Positions 28,805 through 37,332 of a DNA stretch of 64,000 nucleotides are shown here, in pieces. Below the pieces are notes generated by a model. That model saw only the letters and a list, made by a program, of their open reading frames with translations, had not been told where the DNA came from and did not search any database. Positions within the stretch are counted from its first letter, which is position 1. Every line of letters starts with the position of its first letter. The translations under genes and the position numbers were made by a program. Origin of the DNA: Botrimarina hoheduenensis (lineage in GTDB: Bacteria; Planctomycetota; Planctomycetia; Pirellulales; Lacipirellulaceae); the NCBI RefSeq assembly GCF_007859815.1, contig NZ_SJPH01000003.1, forward strand, positions 301,843 through 365,842, written 5' to 3'.

Positions 28805-30046
28805 TCAATCGCCGATCGCGACCAAGTACTCTTGCCGTTCCGGGCCGTCCCCCGACGCGTAGCGGTGATAGAGCTTGCCGTCGAGCGGCGTTAGCGTGGC
28901 GTAGCCGCTCGTGCCCAGCTGATTCTCAGCCAAGAGCTCGAACGCCGCGGGGTCGGCACGAAACACGAACGTGGTGCCCTGCTCGTTCGTGACGTAGATC
29001 TTATCGCCCACTAAGACGGGTGATGAGCTATAGCGACCGCCCAGGCGTTGCTTCCACAGCTCCTTGCCATCGGCGGCGCGCCAGCAGTACGCCACGCCGT
29101 TGTCAGCGACACAGTACACGTGCCCCGCGGCCACGAGCAGCGATTGCTCGTAGCACTTGATGCGGTTCTCCCACACCACGTCGTGCGGGGGAGTGGTGCG
29201 GATCGCGAGCGTGAACGACTCGGGGTAGCCGCCGCTGCCCATCGCCAAACCAAGCCCCTCTTCCCAAACCATCGTGCCACAGGTGGCGCGGGTCGTGCCG
29301 GGCTGGCTCCACAGCGGCGCTCCGCTGGCCGGGTCGTAGGCCGCCACCTGGCGGTTGCCGGTCAGCATCAGCTGCACTTTCCCCGCGACCGGCACGAGCG
29401 ACGGGGTGCTATAGGAGAGGCTTTCGGGTCGGTCCGCGCGCCACACCTGCTTGCCCGTTGCCGGATCAAAGGCATAAATGCCGCTGCCCGTGCCATCGAA
29501 CTCCGAAGACACCACCACCAACCCCGCCACGACCCGCGGCGATGAACCGAATCCGAACGTGTACTGCTGCGGTTTGAACGGCGCGGCCGGCACGCTCCAG
29601 AGCGGCTCGCCAGCGAGCGTGAACGCGCTCAGCCAGGCGCTGCCGTCGTTGTAGAACAGGGCGAAGACGCGCTCGCCGTCCGAGGCGACCGTCGGGCTGG
29701 CGTGCGTATTGCTCGGGTGGATCTCCGCGGGAAAGTTCCCTTGGTGAACGCGCTGCGTCTTGAGCAGCGCGCCGGTTGAGCGGTCCAAGATCAGCAGCGA
29801 CTGCGTTTGCGTCGGTTCGTCGGCGGTGGTCAGATAGATTCGCTCTGCTACGACGGTCGGCGACGAGTGGCCCCGGCCGGGGATCGCCGTTCGCCAGCGC
29901 AGGCCGCTGGTCTCCGACCACTCAGACGGCGCGGTGGCACCGGGGGCCGCGTGGTTGTCGGCGGTTGGCCCGCGCCACTGGGGCCAGTCCTCAGCCGCCA
30001 CGACAGACGCCATCATCGCCAGGCCGATGACCATCAGGTTGCGCAT
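28805..30046 (-). CDS. Exported PQQ-like beta-propeller repeat protein
   Basis: A 413-residue protein with a short signal peptide (MRNLMVIGLAMMASVVAA), then WPQWRGPTADNHA, the starting block of a large planctomycete family of outer quinoprotein-like propellers. The repeats show the A/W-docking pattern: GIYAFDPATGKQVWRAD, VAAYDPASGAPLWSQPG, AYCWRAADGKELWKQRLGG, separated by SSP-(V/R)-V and V-x-V strands. The WD-like blades need not bind PQQ; no typical PQQ-dehydrogenase metal ligands are seen. Periplasmic role unknown. AAGGA stands 7 bases before the ATG. It converges on katG and is followed at 5' by the deacetylase gene on the same strand. Confidence 0.88.
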   Translation of the reverse strand: MRNLMVIGLAMMASVVAAEDWPQWRGPTADNHAAPGATAPSEWSETSGLRWRTAIPGRGHSSPTVVAERIYLTTADEPTQTQSLLILDRSTGALLKTQRVHQGNFPAEIHPSNTHASPTVASDGERVFALFYNDGSAWLSAFTLAGEPLWSVPAAPFKPQQYTFGFGSSPRVVAGLVVVSSEFDGTGSGIYAFDPATGKQVWRADRPESLSYSTPSLVPVAGKVQLMLTGNRQVAAYDPASGAPLWSQPGTTRATCGTMVWEEGLGLAMGSGGYPESFTLAIRTTPPHDVVWENRIKCYEQSLLVAAGHVYCVADNGVAYCWRAADGKELWKQRLGGRYSSSPVLVGDKIYVTNEQGTTFVFRADPAAFELLAENQLGTSGYATLTPLDGKLYHRYASGDGPERQEYLVAIGD

Positions 30047-30191
30047 CGTTCGTTCCTTTTATTGTTTGCCAGTGGAAGCCCGCGACGATTGGGAGCCGCA
30101 GGCAGGCTTTCCGTGCCGGGGCCTTTCTACGCTGGACTTTGTAGAGCGGGGCGCCGCCATAGGCCAGCGGCTGAGCCTGCACGCCGGCGGG

Positions 30192-31151
30192 CTAGGCGGG
30201 GTCGGCCAGCCGCTCATCCGCGTCGCGTTCTAGTAGATCGTCAAGGTGCGTTGCGACGGCGTCGGCCAGCACCGGCGGGTTGTACCCCCCTTCCAGCACG
30301 CTCACGAGCCGTCCGTCGCAATGCGTGGCCGCCACGTCCATGGCAATCTGCGTGAGCGTCGAAAAATCCTCCGTCTCCCAGCCGAGCGAACCGATCGGGT
30401 CCTCGCGGTGCGCGTCAAAGCCGCAACTGAGCAAGACCAACTGCGGGCGGAGTTTGTCGGCAAGCGTCTCGACCTCACGCCCCAGCCAACTCGTGCAGCG
30501 ATCGCGCGACACGCCCATCGCGACCGGCAGATTAACGTTCCAGCCCAAGCCATCGCCGCTGCCGGTCTCGTCGGCGGAGCCTGTCCCCGGATAGAAGGGG
30601 TAGCGGTGCATCGAGAGGAACCCCACACGCGGGTTCTCATAAAACATGGCCTGCGTGCCGTTACCGTGGTGCACGTCCCAATCAATGATCAGCACGCGGT
30701 CAAGACCGAGTTGCAGCGCATGCTCAGCGGCGATCGCGACGTTGCCCAGCAGACAGAATCCCATCGCTCCACCGGGCAAGGCATGGTGCCCCGGCGGGCG
30801 GACCAAGCACAGCGCACGCGAGGCTTCGCCGCGAATCACCCGGTCGACCGCGTCGCAGGCGGCACCCGCGGCGAGCAGCGCGACCTCGAACGAGGCGGGG
30901 CTGACGACGGTATCCACCTCGGCGCGCCCGCCGCCCGCGGCGGCCAGCGTGCGGAGCGTCGTTAGGTGCTGGGGCTCGTGGAGCGAGAGAACTTGATCGT
31001 CGGTCGCGGGACGCCAATCAGGCCGAACGCACCTGGCAAGCTGCCCGCCACGCTCCAGCCGACCGATGACCTGCTCCAGCCGCTGGGGCCGCTCGGGGTG
31101 GCCGCCGGTGTCGTGCTGGAGGAAATGCGGCGAATAGTACAGGAGCGTCAT
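30192..31151 (-). CDS. HDAC-family (AcuC/HdaH-like) deacetylase
   Basis: A 319-residue arginase-fold zinc deacetylase. Starts MTLLYYSPHFLQHDTGGHPERPQRLE, with the GHPE(R/S)P-x-R block. RPPGHHA (118-124; His122/His123 as general acid/base pair), DWDVHHGNGTQ (157-167; zinc-ligand Asp and His), GFCLLGNVAIAAEHAL, and late SCGFDAHREDPIGSL (Asp ligand) and GGYN are all present, so catalytic competence is expected. Bacterial members deacetylate polyamines or acetylated proteins such as Acs. No acetyltransferase lies beside it. The ATG at 31151 fixes the family N-terminus; an extension to 31175 is weak. Confidence 0.93.
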   Translation of the reverse strand: MTLLYYSPHFLQHDTGGHPERPQRLEQVIGRLERGGQLARCVRPDWRPATDDQVLSLHEPQHLTTLRTLAAAGGGRAEVDTVVSPASFEVALLAAGAACDAVDRVIRGEASRALCLVRPPGHHALPGGAMGFCLLGNVAIAAEHALQLGLDRVLIIDWDVHHGNGTQAMFYENPRVGFLSMHRYPFYPGTGSADETGSGDGLGWNVNLPVAMGVSRDRCTSWLGREVETLADKLRPQLVLLSCGFDAHREDPIGSLGWETEDFSTLTQIAMDVAATHCDGRLVSVLEGGYNPPVLADAVATHLDDLLERDADERLADPA

Positions 31152-31558
31152 GGCGTGGCGAGTGTAGCAAGGCAACGCCGCCGGGGGGCAGCGGGGGACG
31201 ACGGCATGTCCAGCGGCCTACCAATCCTTACAATCCGGCTGGTTTGCGCGGGGAGAGCTGCCAGAAGCGCCCCGCTAGCCCGCAGAACTTGACACCTCGC
31301 GCCGTCGGTAGATAGGGTGATTGGGGGGGGATGGCGTTGCGCAATCGACGACCGAACCGCTTTGCTCGGCGGTGGTTAGGACGCCACGGGGGTGATCGGC
31401 GCAACCTTCACCTCCCTGCGCCACGCGATGCGGCACCCTCGCGACCAGCGTGTCGTGGCGGGTTGCGTCCGCGGGGTCGTGGGGGCTTTGCGTGAGTTGA
31501 CTATCGGCGTCGTGGCTTCTGTAGCAGAGGTCGGCGATCTTGGAACGAGTGGAACTTG
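31152..31558. other. Non-coding gap with possible promoters for the next gene
   Basis: About 400 bp without a credible gene. A consensus-like TTGACA occurs at 31289-31294 and a TTGACT near 31497-31502; -10 partners (TAGGGT at 18 bp, TGTAGC at 17 bp) are weak. A run of eight G stands at 31323-31330. Nothing else recognised. Confidence 0.4.
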
Positions 31559-32869
31559 ATGGCTAACGTGCGCAAAGCAATTCGACTCAGCGTTTACGCA
31601 GCGGGGCTGCGCACCGCGCTGGCAGCGGCCGTCATGACCGCCCTGTCATCCGTGGCGTTGTGCCAGGACTATCAGGGGGACGATTTCGATAAGAGCCTTT
31701 CGTCGCGCGGATCGCTCTATCGCAGCTACGTTAAAGACGGCCGCGGCTCGGACGATCAAGACACCGCCTTCCGGCTATACATCACCAAGTATTACTTGCC
31801 CGCGATGACCCAGCCCTCGCCCGAGGCGCTCGAGGACCTGGGCAAGCTTCGCTCGGACTTGTTCTCGCGGTTCCTGTGGCCCGCTCGTCCGGCTATTCAG
31901 AGCTGGATCACCGGCGAGGCATTCAACTGGGCCAAGCAGGTCGCCACTTCAAGCCGCTACCACCCGGCAGTTCAGTACAACGCGGTTTATCTGATGGGCC
32001 TGCTCGATGAGCGGTACGCCAGCGATAACCAGCCGCAGCCCGCCCCTTTACCGGCGGCAAACGATGAGCTGAACCGCTATACCCGCTTAGCCGTGACGAA
32101 CGAACGCGTGCCGCGCCGGTTGCTGGCAGGAGCCCTCGTGGGCCTGGAAAGGCACACGCGGTACCTGGCGAATCTGCCGGAGAAGAATCAGACCGAGACA
32201 CTAAAAACCCTGGTTGGCTTGCTCCGTGCGAAGTCGCTGCCGGGAGACTACGAAAAGCCCGTGCTCGGATGGATCTACGTCACCGCTGCCGAGGCGCTCG
32301 GCAACACGGGCCAGGCCGGCCCCAAGGGCGCTTTCTTCCAAGCGATCGCGGGCCGCGTTGGCGACAAGAAACTGCTGATGGAAGACCGTGCCGAACTCGC
32401 GAGCAAGCTGAAGCTGCTCTCCGCGTCTCGCGTAGACTTGGACGCACAGGTTGCCGATCGAACCACCAATGACGTGCGTGAGCTGGCTCTCGCAATCGCC
32501 GTTTCAGAAGCGAAAATTGCCGAAGAGTTTGAAGACCTGGGCCTCGGCGGAGGCGGTCGTCTGGGAGTTCTCGGCCTGGGCCGGGACAACAAGGAGCGCC
32601 GCTTTCGTGAAGGCGAAGAGGGCATCGAGCTGATCCGCGAAGACCTGCTCGCGCTGCTGATGAACTTACAGGATGGCTTGGAAGCGACCGCGGCGGTCGC
32701 CGCTGAGTCAGACGCCGCCTCCCTCAAAATGATCAACGAAGCGCTCAGCGAGGCGATTCGCCTTACGCGTGATAAAGATCAGATCGACCTGAACGTGGCC
32801 GACGGGATCAAGAAGATGGCTGCCAAGGTGAAGAGCGCCGTGGCAGTGAAGCAGACCGCTGGAAACTAG
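31559..32869 (+). CDS. Exported hypothetical helical-repeat protein
   Basis: A 436-residue protein with an N-terminal signal (residues about 15-38, AGLRTALAAAVMTALSSVALCQ). The mature part is almost wholly helical, with regularly spaced Leu/Ala as in alpha-alpha or HEAT-like repeats (for instance AFNWAKQVATSSRYHPAVQYNAVYLMGLLDER and YTRLAVTNERVPRRLLAGALVGLE). A Gly-rich break, LGLGGGGRLGVLGLGRDNKERRF, divides the C-terminal helical region. No enzymatic motif is seen and the family is not recognised; a scaffold or binding role is only inference. ATG at 31559 is preferred over a TTG one codon upstream. It is not clearly part of an operon. Confidence 0.7.
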   Translation: MANVRKAIRLSVYAAGLRTALAAAVMTALSSVALCQDYQGDDFDKSLSSRGSLYRSYVKDGRGSDDQDTAFRLYITKYYLPAMTQPSPEALEDLGKLRSDLFSRFLWPARPAIQSWITGEAFNWAKQVATSSRYHPAVQYNAVYLMGLLDERYASDNQPQPAPLPAANDELNRYTRLAVTNERVPRRLLAGALVGLERHTRYLANLPEKNQTETLKTLVGLLRAKSLPGDYEKPVLGWIYVTAAEALGNTGQAGPKGAFFQAIAGRVGDKKLLMEDRAELASKLKLLSASRVDLDAQVADRTTNDVRELALAIAVSEAKIAEEFEDLGLGGGGRLGVLGLGRDNKERRFREGEEGIELIREDLLALLMNLQDGLEATAAVAAESDAASLKMINEALSEAIRLTRDKDQIDLNVADGIKKMAAKVKSAVAVKQTAGN

Positions 32870-33048
32870 CGCCCGCGGGATCACACTCCCCCCTCGCTTT
32901 CCTACGGGTAGGCGGAAGCTGCCCGAGGGTTTTCTTGGGAATTCGCCGCCGGATCGTCTACCATGCGGAAGAGGGCTTGGCGGATAACGCCCCTCTCCGC
33001 TTTTCTGTTTGCGCGCTTGCACTTCTCAATTTGCTGATCGGAGCGGCG

Positions 33049-34332
33049 ATGTCACGCTTCCAGGCGCTTAATGTGCCGACCGGCCGCCGTGATTTTTTGC
33101 GGCAGGCAACGACTCTCGCCGCAGCGGCCGCACTCCCGGGCGGTTCCCCCCTGTGGGCTGACGCCGCCAACAACCGCCTGGGTGTGGCCTGTATCGGGGT
33201 GGGTGGCATGGGCACAAGCCACCTCACATGGCTCGCCAAGCAGCCCGACTTGCGCGTGGTTGCGATCGCCGACGTCGATAAAACCCACCGCCAGGCGGCC
33301 GGCGTTCTCGCTCCCGATGCGAAGCTCACCGGCGACTTCCGCACGATCCTCGATCGTGACGACGTCGATGCCGTGTTCATCGCCACACCCGATCACTGGC
33401 ATGCCCTCACCACTATCGCCGCGGCCCGAGCCGGCAAGCACGTCTACTGCGAGAAACCGCTCGCCAACTCGATCGGCGAGGGGCGGGCTATGGCCGACGC
33501 GGTCCGTGCGGCCGGGGTGGTGCTCCAGACCGGTTCGCACGAACGCTCCAACCCCGGTGCCACCGTCGCGAAGCGACTTGTGGCCGAAGGAAAACTGGGC
33601 CGGATCCATACGGTGCGAATCCATCTGCCCAACTCTGATCAGCACCTGCAACAGGTGGAAAACTTCACTTCTCCGCCGCCCGATTCCGATCCTCCCGCCA
33701 AGCTCGACTACGACTTCTGGCTGGGGCACACACCGGTCGCGCCCTACAACGAGAAGCGGGCCCACTTCTGGTGGCGTTTCCACAGCCGCTACGGCGGTGG
33801 CGAGATGACCGATCGCGGCGCGCATGTCATCGATCTGGCACAGATGATTCTCGACCGCGATGCGACCGGGCCCACTCGCATCGAGGCGGTCGGCAGTCGG
33901 CAGCGCGCAGGCTTCTACGACGCGTTCATCACGTTCCGCTTCGAGAACCGGTACGCCGACGGCCTGCGGATGATCGGCGACAACTCGGGCCCGCGCGGCG
34001 TCACGTTGATCGGCGAGGCGGGCGAACTGTTCGTTGCGATCCACGGCTGTCAGCTCACGGCGCAGCCCGCTTCGCTGCTCGCGGGCGTGACCTTACCGCG
34101 TGTCGATGCCTACGAGATTCACCGCCGTGGCTTCCTGGAGGGGGTGCGCAGCGGCGCGCCGGTCGCTGCCCCCGCTGAGGCGGGACATCGCACTGCCACC
34201 GTCTGTCATCTCAACAACTTGGCCATGCAAGTCGGCCGCGCGTTCGACTGGGACCCTGCCGCCGAACAATCCAGCGATGCCGAGGTCAACGCTCTGCTAA
34301 CGCCTACGATGCGTGCGCCTTGGATGCTGTAA
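33049..34332 (+). CDS. Gfo/Idh/MocA family oxidoreductase, Tat-exported
   Basis: A 427-residue NAD(P)-dependent oxidoreductase. It begins with a Tat signal (TGRRDFLRQATTLAAAAALPGG), then the Rossmann domain: LGVACIGVGGMGTSHL, VVAIADVDK, and the family's HVYCEKPLAN block carrying the catalytic Lys (EKP). GTVFIATPDHWHAL precedes it, with DHWH typical of the planctomycete members. The C-terminal domain has WWRFHSRYGGGEMTDRGAHVIDLAQ, with the Asp/His of the active site. Such exported enzymes act on sugars or sugar-derived alcohols; the substrate is unknown. ATG at 33049 has GGAGCGG just before it; an in-frame ATG at 32935 would add a non-conserved leader. Confidence 0.93.
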   Translation: MSRFQALNVPTGRRDFLRQATTLAAAAALPGGSPLWADAANNRLGVACIGVGGMGTSHLTWLAKQPDLRVVAIADVDKTHRQAAGVLAPDAKLTGDFRTILDRDDVDAVFIATPDHWHALTTIAAARAGKHVYCEKPLANSIGEGRAMADAVRAAGVVLQTGSHERSNPGATVAKRLVAEGKLGRIHTVRIHLPNSDQHLQQVENFTSPPPDSDPPAKLDYDFWLGHTPVAPYNEKRAHFWWRFHSRYGGGEMTDRGAHVIDLAQMILDRDATGPTRIEAVGSRQRAGFYDAFITFRFENRYADGLRMIGDNSGPRGVTLIGEAGELFVAIHGCQLTAQPASLLAGVTLPRVDAYEIHRRGFLEGVRSGAPVAAPAEAGHRTATVCHLNNLAMQVGRAFDWDPAAEQSSDAEVNALLTPTMRAPWML

Positions 34333-34343
34333 ATCCGCGGGGC

Positions 34344-35702
34344 TCAGAAGTCCAGCTGCGCGCGCAGCGCCAGCACATCGGCCTCGCTATCCACTCCTGC
34401 CGGTCGCTCTAAGAAGACGTGGATGTAGTTGAACTGGAACTTCGTGTACTTGTTCAGATACCAGTTCAAGCCAAAAGTCAGGTCGTTCATCACGCCGCCC
34501 GCGACCGCGCCATCGGTCAGGTCCAACCGGCTCCACCGGCCGGCAACCTCCCACGCTCCGAGGCCGCACGGCCCGTAGTCGTTGTTGGGCGTGATGCGGC
34601 TGTAAGCGCCGGAGGCCGGGTTGTAGGGATGGGTTTCTCCCGTCAGGGCGTAAGCAACCTGAGCATACGCCCCATTGAAGTTCAGGCCGCTGCCCGTGCT
34701 GGGATCAACCCGCGCGAAGTACACCTCGGACTGAGCGAACCAAGGTCCGCGGGTTAAGGCCAATTCGGCGTTGATAACCTGATACGAATCGGTCGCGATG
34801 GGGCCCGAGTCAACAAAGAACGGCACGGGGAAGTCGGTCGCGCGGAAGTCGAGTTGGTTGAAACCCACCTCGGGCGGCGACCGAAGCCGCGCCACCTCCG
34901 TTGCCGGGCGGTTGTAGGTGTAGCCGCCGCCCACATGGATCGTCGAACGATCGTCGTCGTAAAGCAGCAGCGTCTCACGCGTTGAGAATCCATAGCCCGA
35001 GTCTCCCGCGGTGTCGCCGAAAACATCGGTCGGGAAGCGGTACACCGAAAGGGCCCACGTGGCCCGCTCTTCGAGCGCCTTGTCGTATAACCCCACGCCG
35101 ATCTGGCGGAACGGGACAAAGGCAAACGGCAGGGAACGTTCCAGGAAGATCAGCTCGCGTACGCTTGTCTGGGCGTCCATTCCCAACGGCTGCCGCCACT
35201 AGCCGATCCGTAGGTGCCCGAAGCGTGAGACGTCGGCCAGATCGACGTAGACGTCCATGAAACTCGGACGTCCCGGGAAAGCAAAGTCATACTCCATCAT
35301 GTAGTCAACGTTCTCCGCGACCTTGCCCTTGGCGGCGAGGCGGGCGCGGCGGAAGTCGGCAACGTCTTGCGCGTCGCCCACCGCCCCGATGTTCGCATCG
35401 TCCTGAGCAAACCAGATCGCGTCGGCCTGGAAAAAGCCGGTCACCGCCACGCTTGGAAACTTCGGCGGCGGGGTTGGGGCTGGGCAAACACACACCTGTG
35501 GCCATGCCGCCGGCTCGATGCTGGCATCAAACAGCAACGAGTCCACAGGGCTTGGCGAGATCGGCGTGCCCGGGTCCGCTGTCGGTTCGATCGACGGAAG
35601 CAGCCGCGCGCCCGGCACGGTCTCGGTAGCGCCGGCCATTCCGCTCAGCAGCAAGAGCGACACCGAGAAGCGCAACGCACTTCTTCTCCAAGCTAGCATC
35701 AC
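34344..35702 (-). pseudogene. OprP/OprO-type porin gene broken by an in-frame TAG
   Basis: A minus-strand gene of about 452 codons with one internal stop: TAG at 35199-35201, after ...RFGHLRIG. The same frame continues at once with WRQPLGMDAQTSVREL and FLERSLPFAFVPFRQIGVG, the conserved centre of the OprP-type phosphate-selective porin family, so no base is lost or gained. The upstream part has a signal peptide ([16 protein letters not shown]) and the family region [27 protein letters not shown]; the last residues end LRAQLDF, the aromatic C-terminus of outer-membrane barrels. Gln at the stop would fit (CAG to TAG, one transition). A sequencing error, a true null allele or amber suppression cannot be told apart here. 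Confidence 0.85.
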
Positions 35703-35986
35703 TCGCTCTCTCGCTGCGCAGGTAGACTCTGGTTATCCAATAGCAGCATCGACAACGGACGGCACCGACTTCGGCTCCGTACAGTGGCGTGGAGCAGATG
35801 TAATGAAACTAGTCTAGCGCTGCTAGCAGCGCGGGCACACGCTCACCGCCAACGCGATTCCGGTTAGCAAGACGAGGGTCGGGCGACATGGCCCTGTTGC
35901 CGGGAAGACATGCTCGGCTGCCGGGAAGACCAAGCGCTGGCCGCCCGCATGCTTAGGTCGCCCTATCAACGGGCCCTTCGCATCAG

Positions 35987-36580
35987 CTAGGCAGCCGAAG
36001 TGCTGGCAGCCGAGGCGGTGGATTCCGGACGCCGTTCGCCACGCAGCGAGTAGGCACCGGCTGCGGCGGCGACCGTCAGCAACAGGGCGGCATAAACCGC
36101 GTCGCCGGCGAGCATCCGGCGGTAGAAAGGCAACGCGGCGGCATAGCACTCGCCCAGGCCGGCGAGCGTTTTGGCGTAGCGTCCGCTGCTCGCCCAGACC
36201 GCGAAATTGGTGGCGACAAAGAACAGCAGCGAGGGGGTCGCCACCGAAACCGCCAGCCGCACGATCCCCGCCGATAACCGGTCCAGGGGCCGCCGCATCC
36301 AGCCGCCGAGCAACGCCGGAACCATCATCGAACCGTACACCGCGGCGTGGACGGCAAATCGATCGTAAGCGGGCAGCAGCAGGTCAGAGACGGCCATCGC
36401 TACCAGCGGCACGAGCACGGCCACGCCCACGCTGCGGAACCAGTATCCCGCCAGCAGGCCGGCAGCCGCCATTGGCGTGACACACCAATCGGGTTGGCTC
36501 CAGCGTCCCGCGACAGCAATCGCCACCAACAGCGCAAAAACAGACAACTGGGCGGGCAACTGAGGCAAGCGAGAACGCAT
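35987..36580 (-). CDS. DUF6580-type membrane protein (ECF S-component-like)
   Basis: A 197-residue integral membrane protein with about six hydrophobic segments. Features of the DUF6580 family, described as putative energy-coupling-factor transporter substrate-binding (S) components, are visible: VTPMAAAGLLAGYWFRS near the start, LVPLVAMAVSDLLLPAYD, then FFVATNFAVWASSGRYAKTLAGLGECYAAALPFYRRMLAGD, a hallmark stretch with conserved N-F-x-V-W and the Y-x-K-T-x-x-G-L. The C-terminus is a hydrophilic Ser/Ala tail. No EcfA/EcfT gene is in the window. It lies 49 bp after the DUF4430 gene on the same strand, suggesting one uptake unit. Confidence 0.85.
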   Translation of the reverse strand: MRSRLPQLPAQLSVFALLVAIAVAGRWSQPDWCVTPMAAAGLLAGYWFRSVGVAVLVPLVAMAVSDLLLPAYDRFAVHAAVYGSMMVPALLGGWMRRPLDRLSAGIVRLAVSVATPSLLFFVATNFAVWASSGRYAKTLAGLGECYAAALPFYRRMLAGDAVYAALLLTVAAAAGAYSLRGERRPESTASAASTSAA

Positions 36581-36629
36581 CGGAAGGACTTCCTGCTCGG
36601 CGACGGAAAGGGGTCAGCGAGCAACCAAC

Positions 36630-37148
36630 CTACTCGTAGGGAGCCAGCTTCCACAAGACGCGGTCCCCCGCCCCGAGCTTCACCACGCCGGCCCCCTCGA
36701 GGGCCTCGACGCCGTTGACCTCGAACTGCCAAAACAGCCCCTGATCTTGCTGGTGAGAGACCCCCCCGAGGCTCTCCAGGAACGCCATCGGGCCCGTTCC
36801 GCTCCACACGCTGGCAAAGGCGGCGGTCTCCCGCCCCGCGGCGGCAGTGGCCTCGTAAACGGTCAGGTCGGTCTGCCAAGCGATCTCGACGGCATGACCC
36901 CCTTCCGGCAAATCCCCCACCGCCGGCCGATCTCCGATCGCCGGGCGGCGTTGCGAGACGCTCACCACCCCCCCGGCTATCGCGTCAGTCGGCAGCCGGG
37001 CTGCGGCCGCAGGGTCAGCGGACGGGCTCGGCCGATGTCGGATTCCCCCCCCCTGATTCCAGGCAAGCACCACCAACAGCGCAGCCGTCAGCCCGAGCAG
37101 CAGCCGCCCGACAGCAGAAGCCGGCCTTTCCGGAGACTCAGGGATCAT
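36630..37148 (-). CDS. DUF4430 (transcobalamin-like) domain protein, membrane-anchored
   Basis: A 172-residue protein. One membrane segment near the N-terminus (about 14-30, LLLGLTAALLVVLAW) is followed by a linker and a C-terminal DUF4430 domain (about 75-172): VYEATAAAGRETAAF, GTGPMAFLESLGGVSHQQDQ, LFWQFEVNG and GDRVLWKLAPYE. The VNG-x-x-A and GD-x-V-x-W ends are the DUF4430 signature, similar to the beta domain of transcobalamin/intrinsic factor. The domain would lie outside the cytoplasm and bind a ligand such as cobalamin. ATG at 37148; the in-frame extension to 37310 is not conserved-looking. First gene of a pair with DUF6580. Confidence 0.85.
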   Translation of the reverse strand: MIPESPERPASAVGRLLLGLTAALLVVLAWNQGGGIRHRPSPSADPAAAARLPTDAIAGGVVSVSQRRPAIGDRPAVGDLPEGGHAVEIAWQTDLTVYEATAAAGRETAAFASVWSGTGPMAFLESLGGVSHQQDQGLFWQFEVNGVEALEGAGVVKLGAGDRVLWKLAPYE

Positions 37149-37332
37149 GGCAAAACCATCGCAGACAGTGCTCGCCAGCCGATCGGGTAGGCAGCCGCCC
37201 CGTGCGGGCGATAGGATTTCTGGGTGAACGCTGCTCACCGGCGTTTCGTACGTAAACATAGCGGCCACGGCCGTTCGAGCCCAAGCGCGGGTGCCTGCTG
37301 CACCGCGCACTCATCCTCTCAAGGACCGCGTC

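Noticed and set aside
35199-35702. The upstream half of the porin as an independent small gene
   Set aside because: It stops in the middle of the conserved porin block and the downstream half continues in the same frame, so one broken gene is the better explanation.
37149-37330. Cobalamin riboswitch upstream of the DUF4430 gene
   Set aside because: The minus strand holds an isolated AGCACTGTC and GGTGAG, but no B12 box and no conserved core order; only a chance resemblance.
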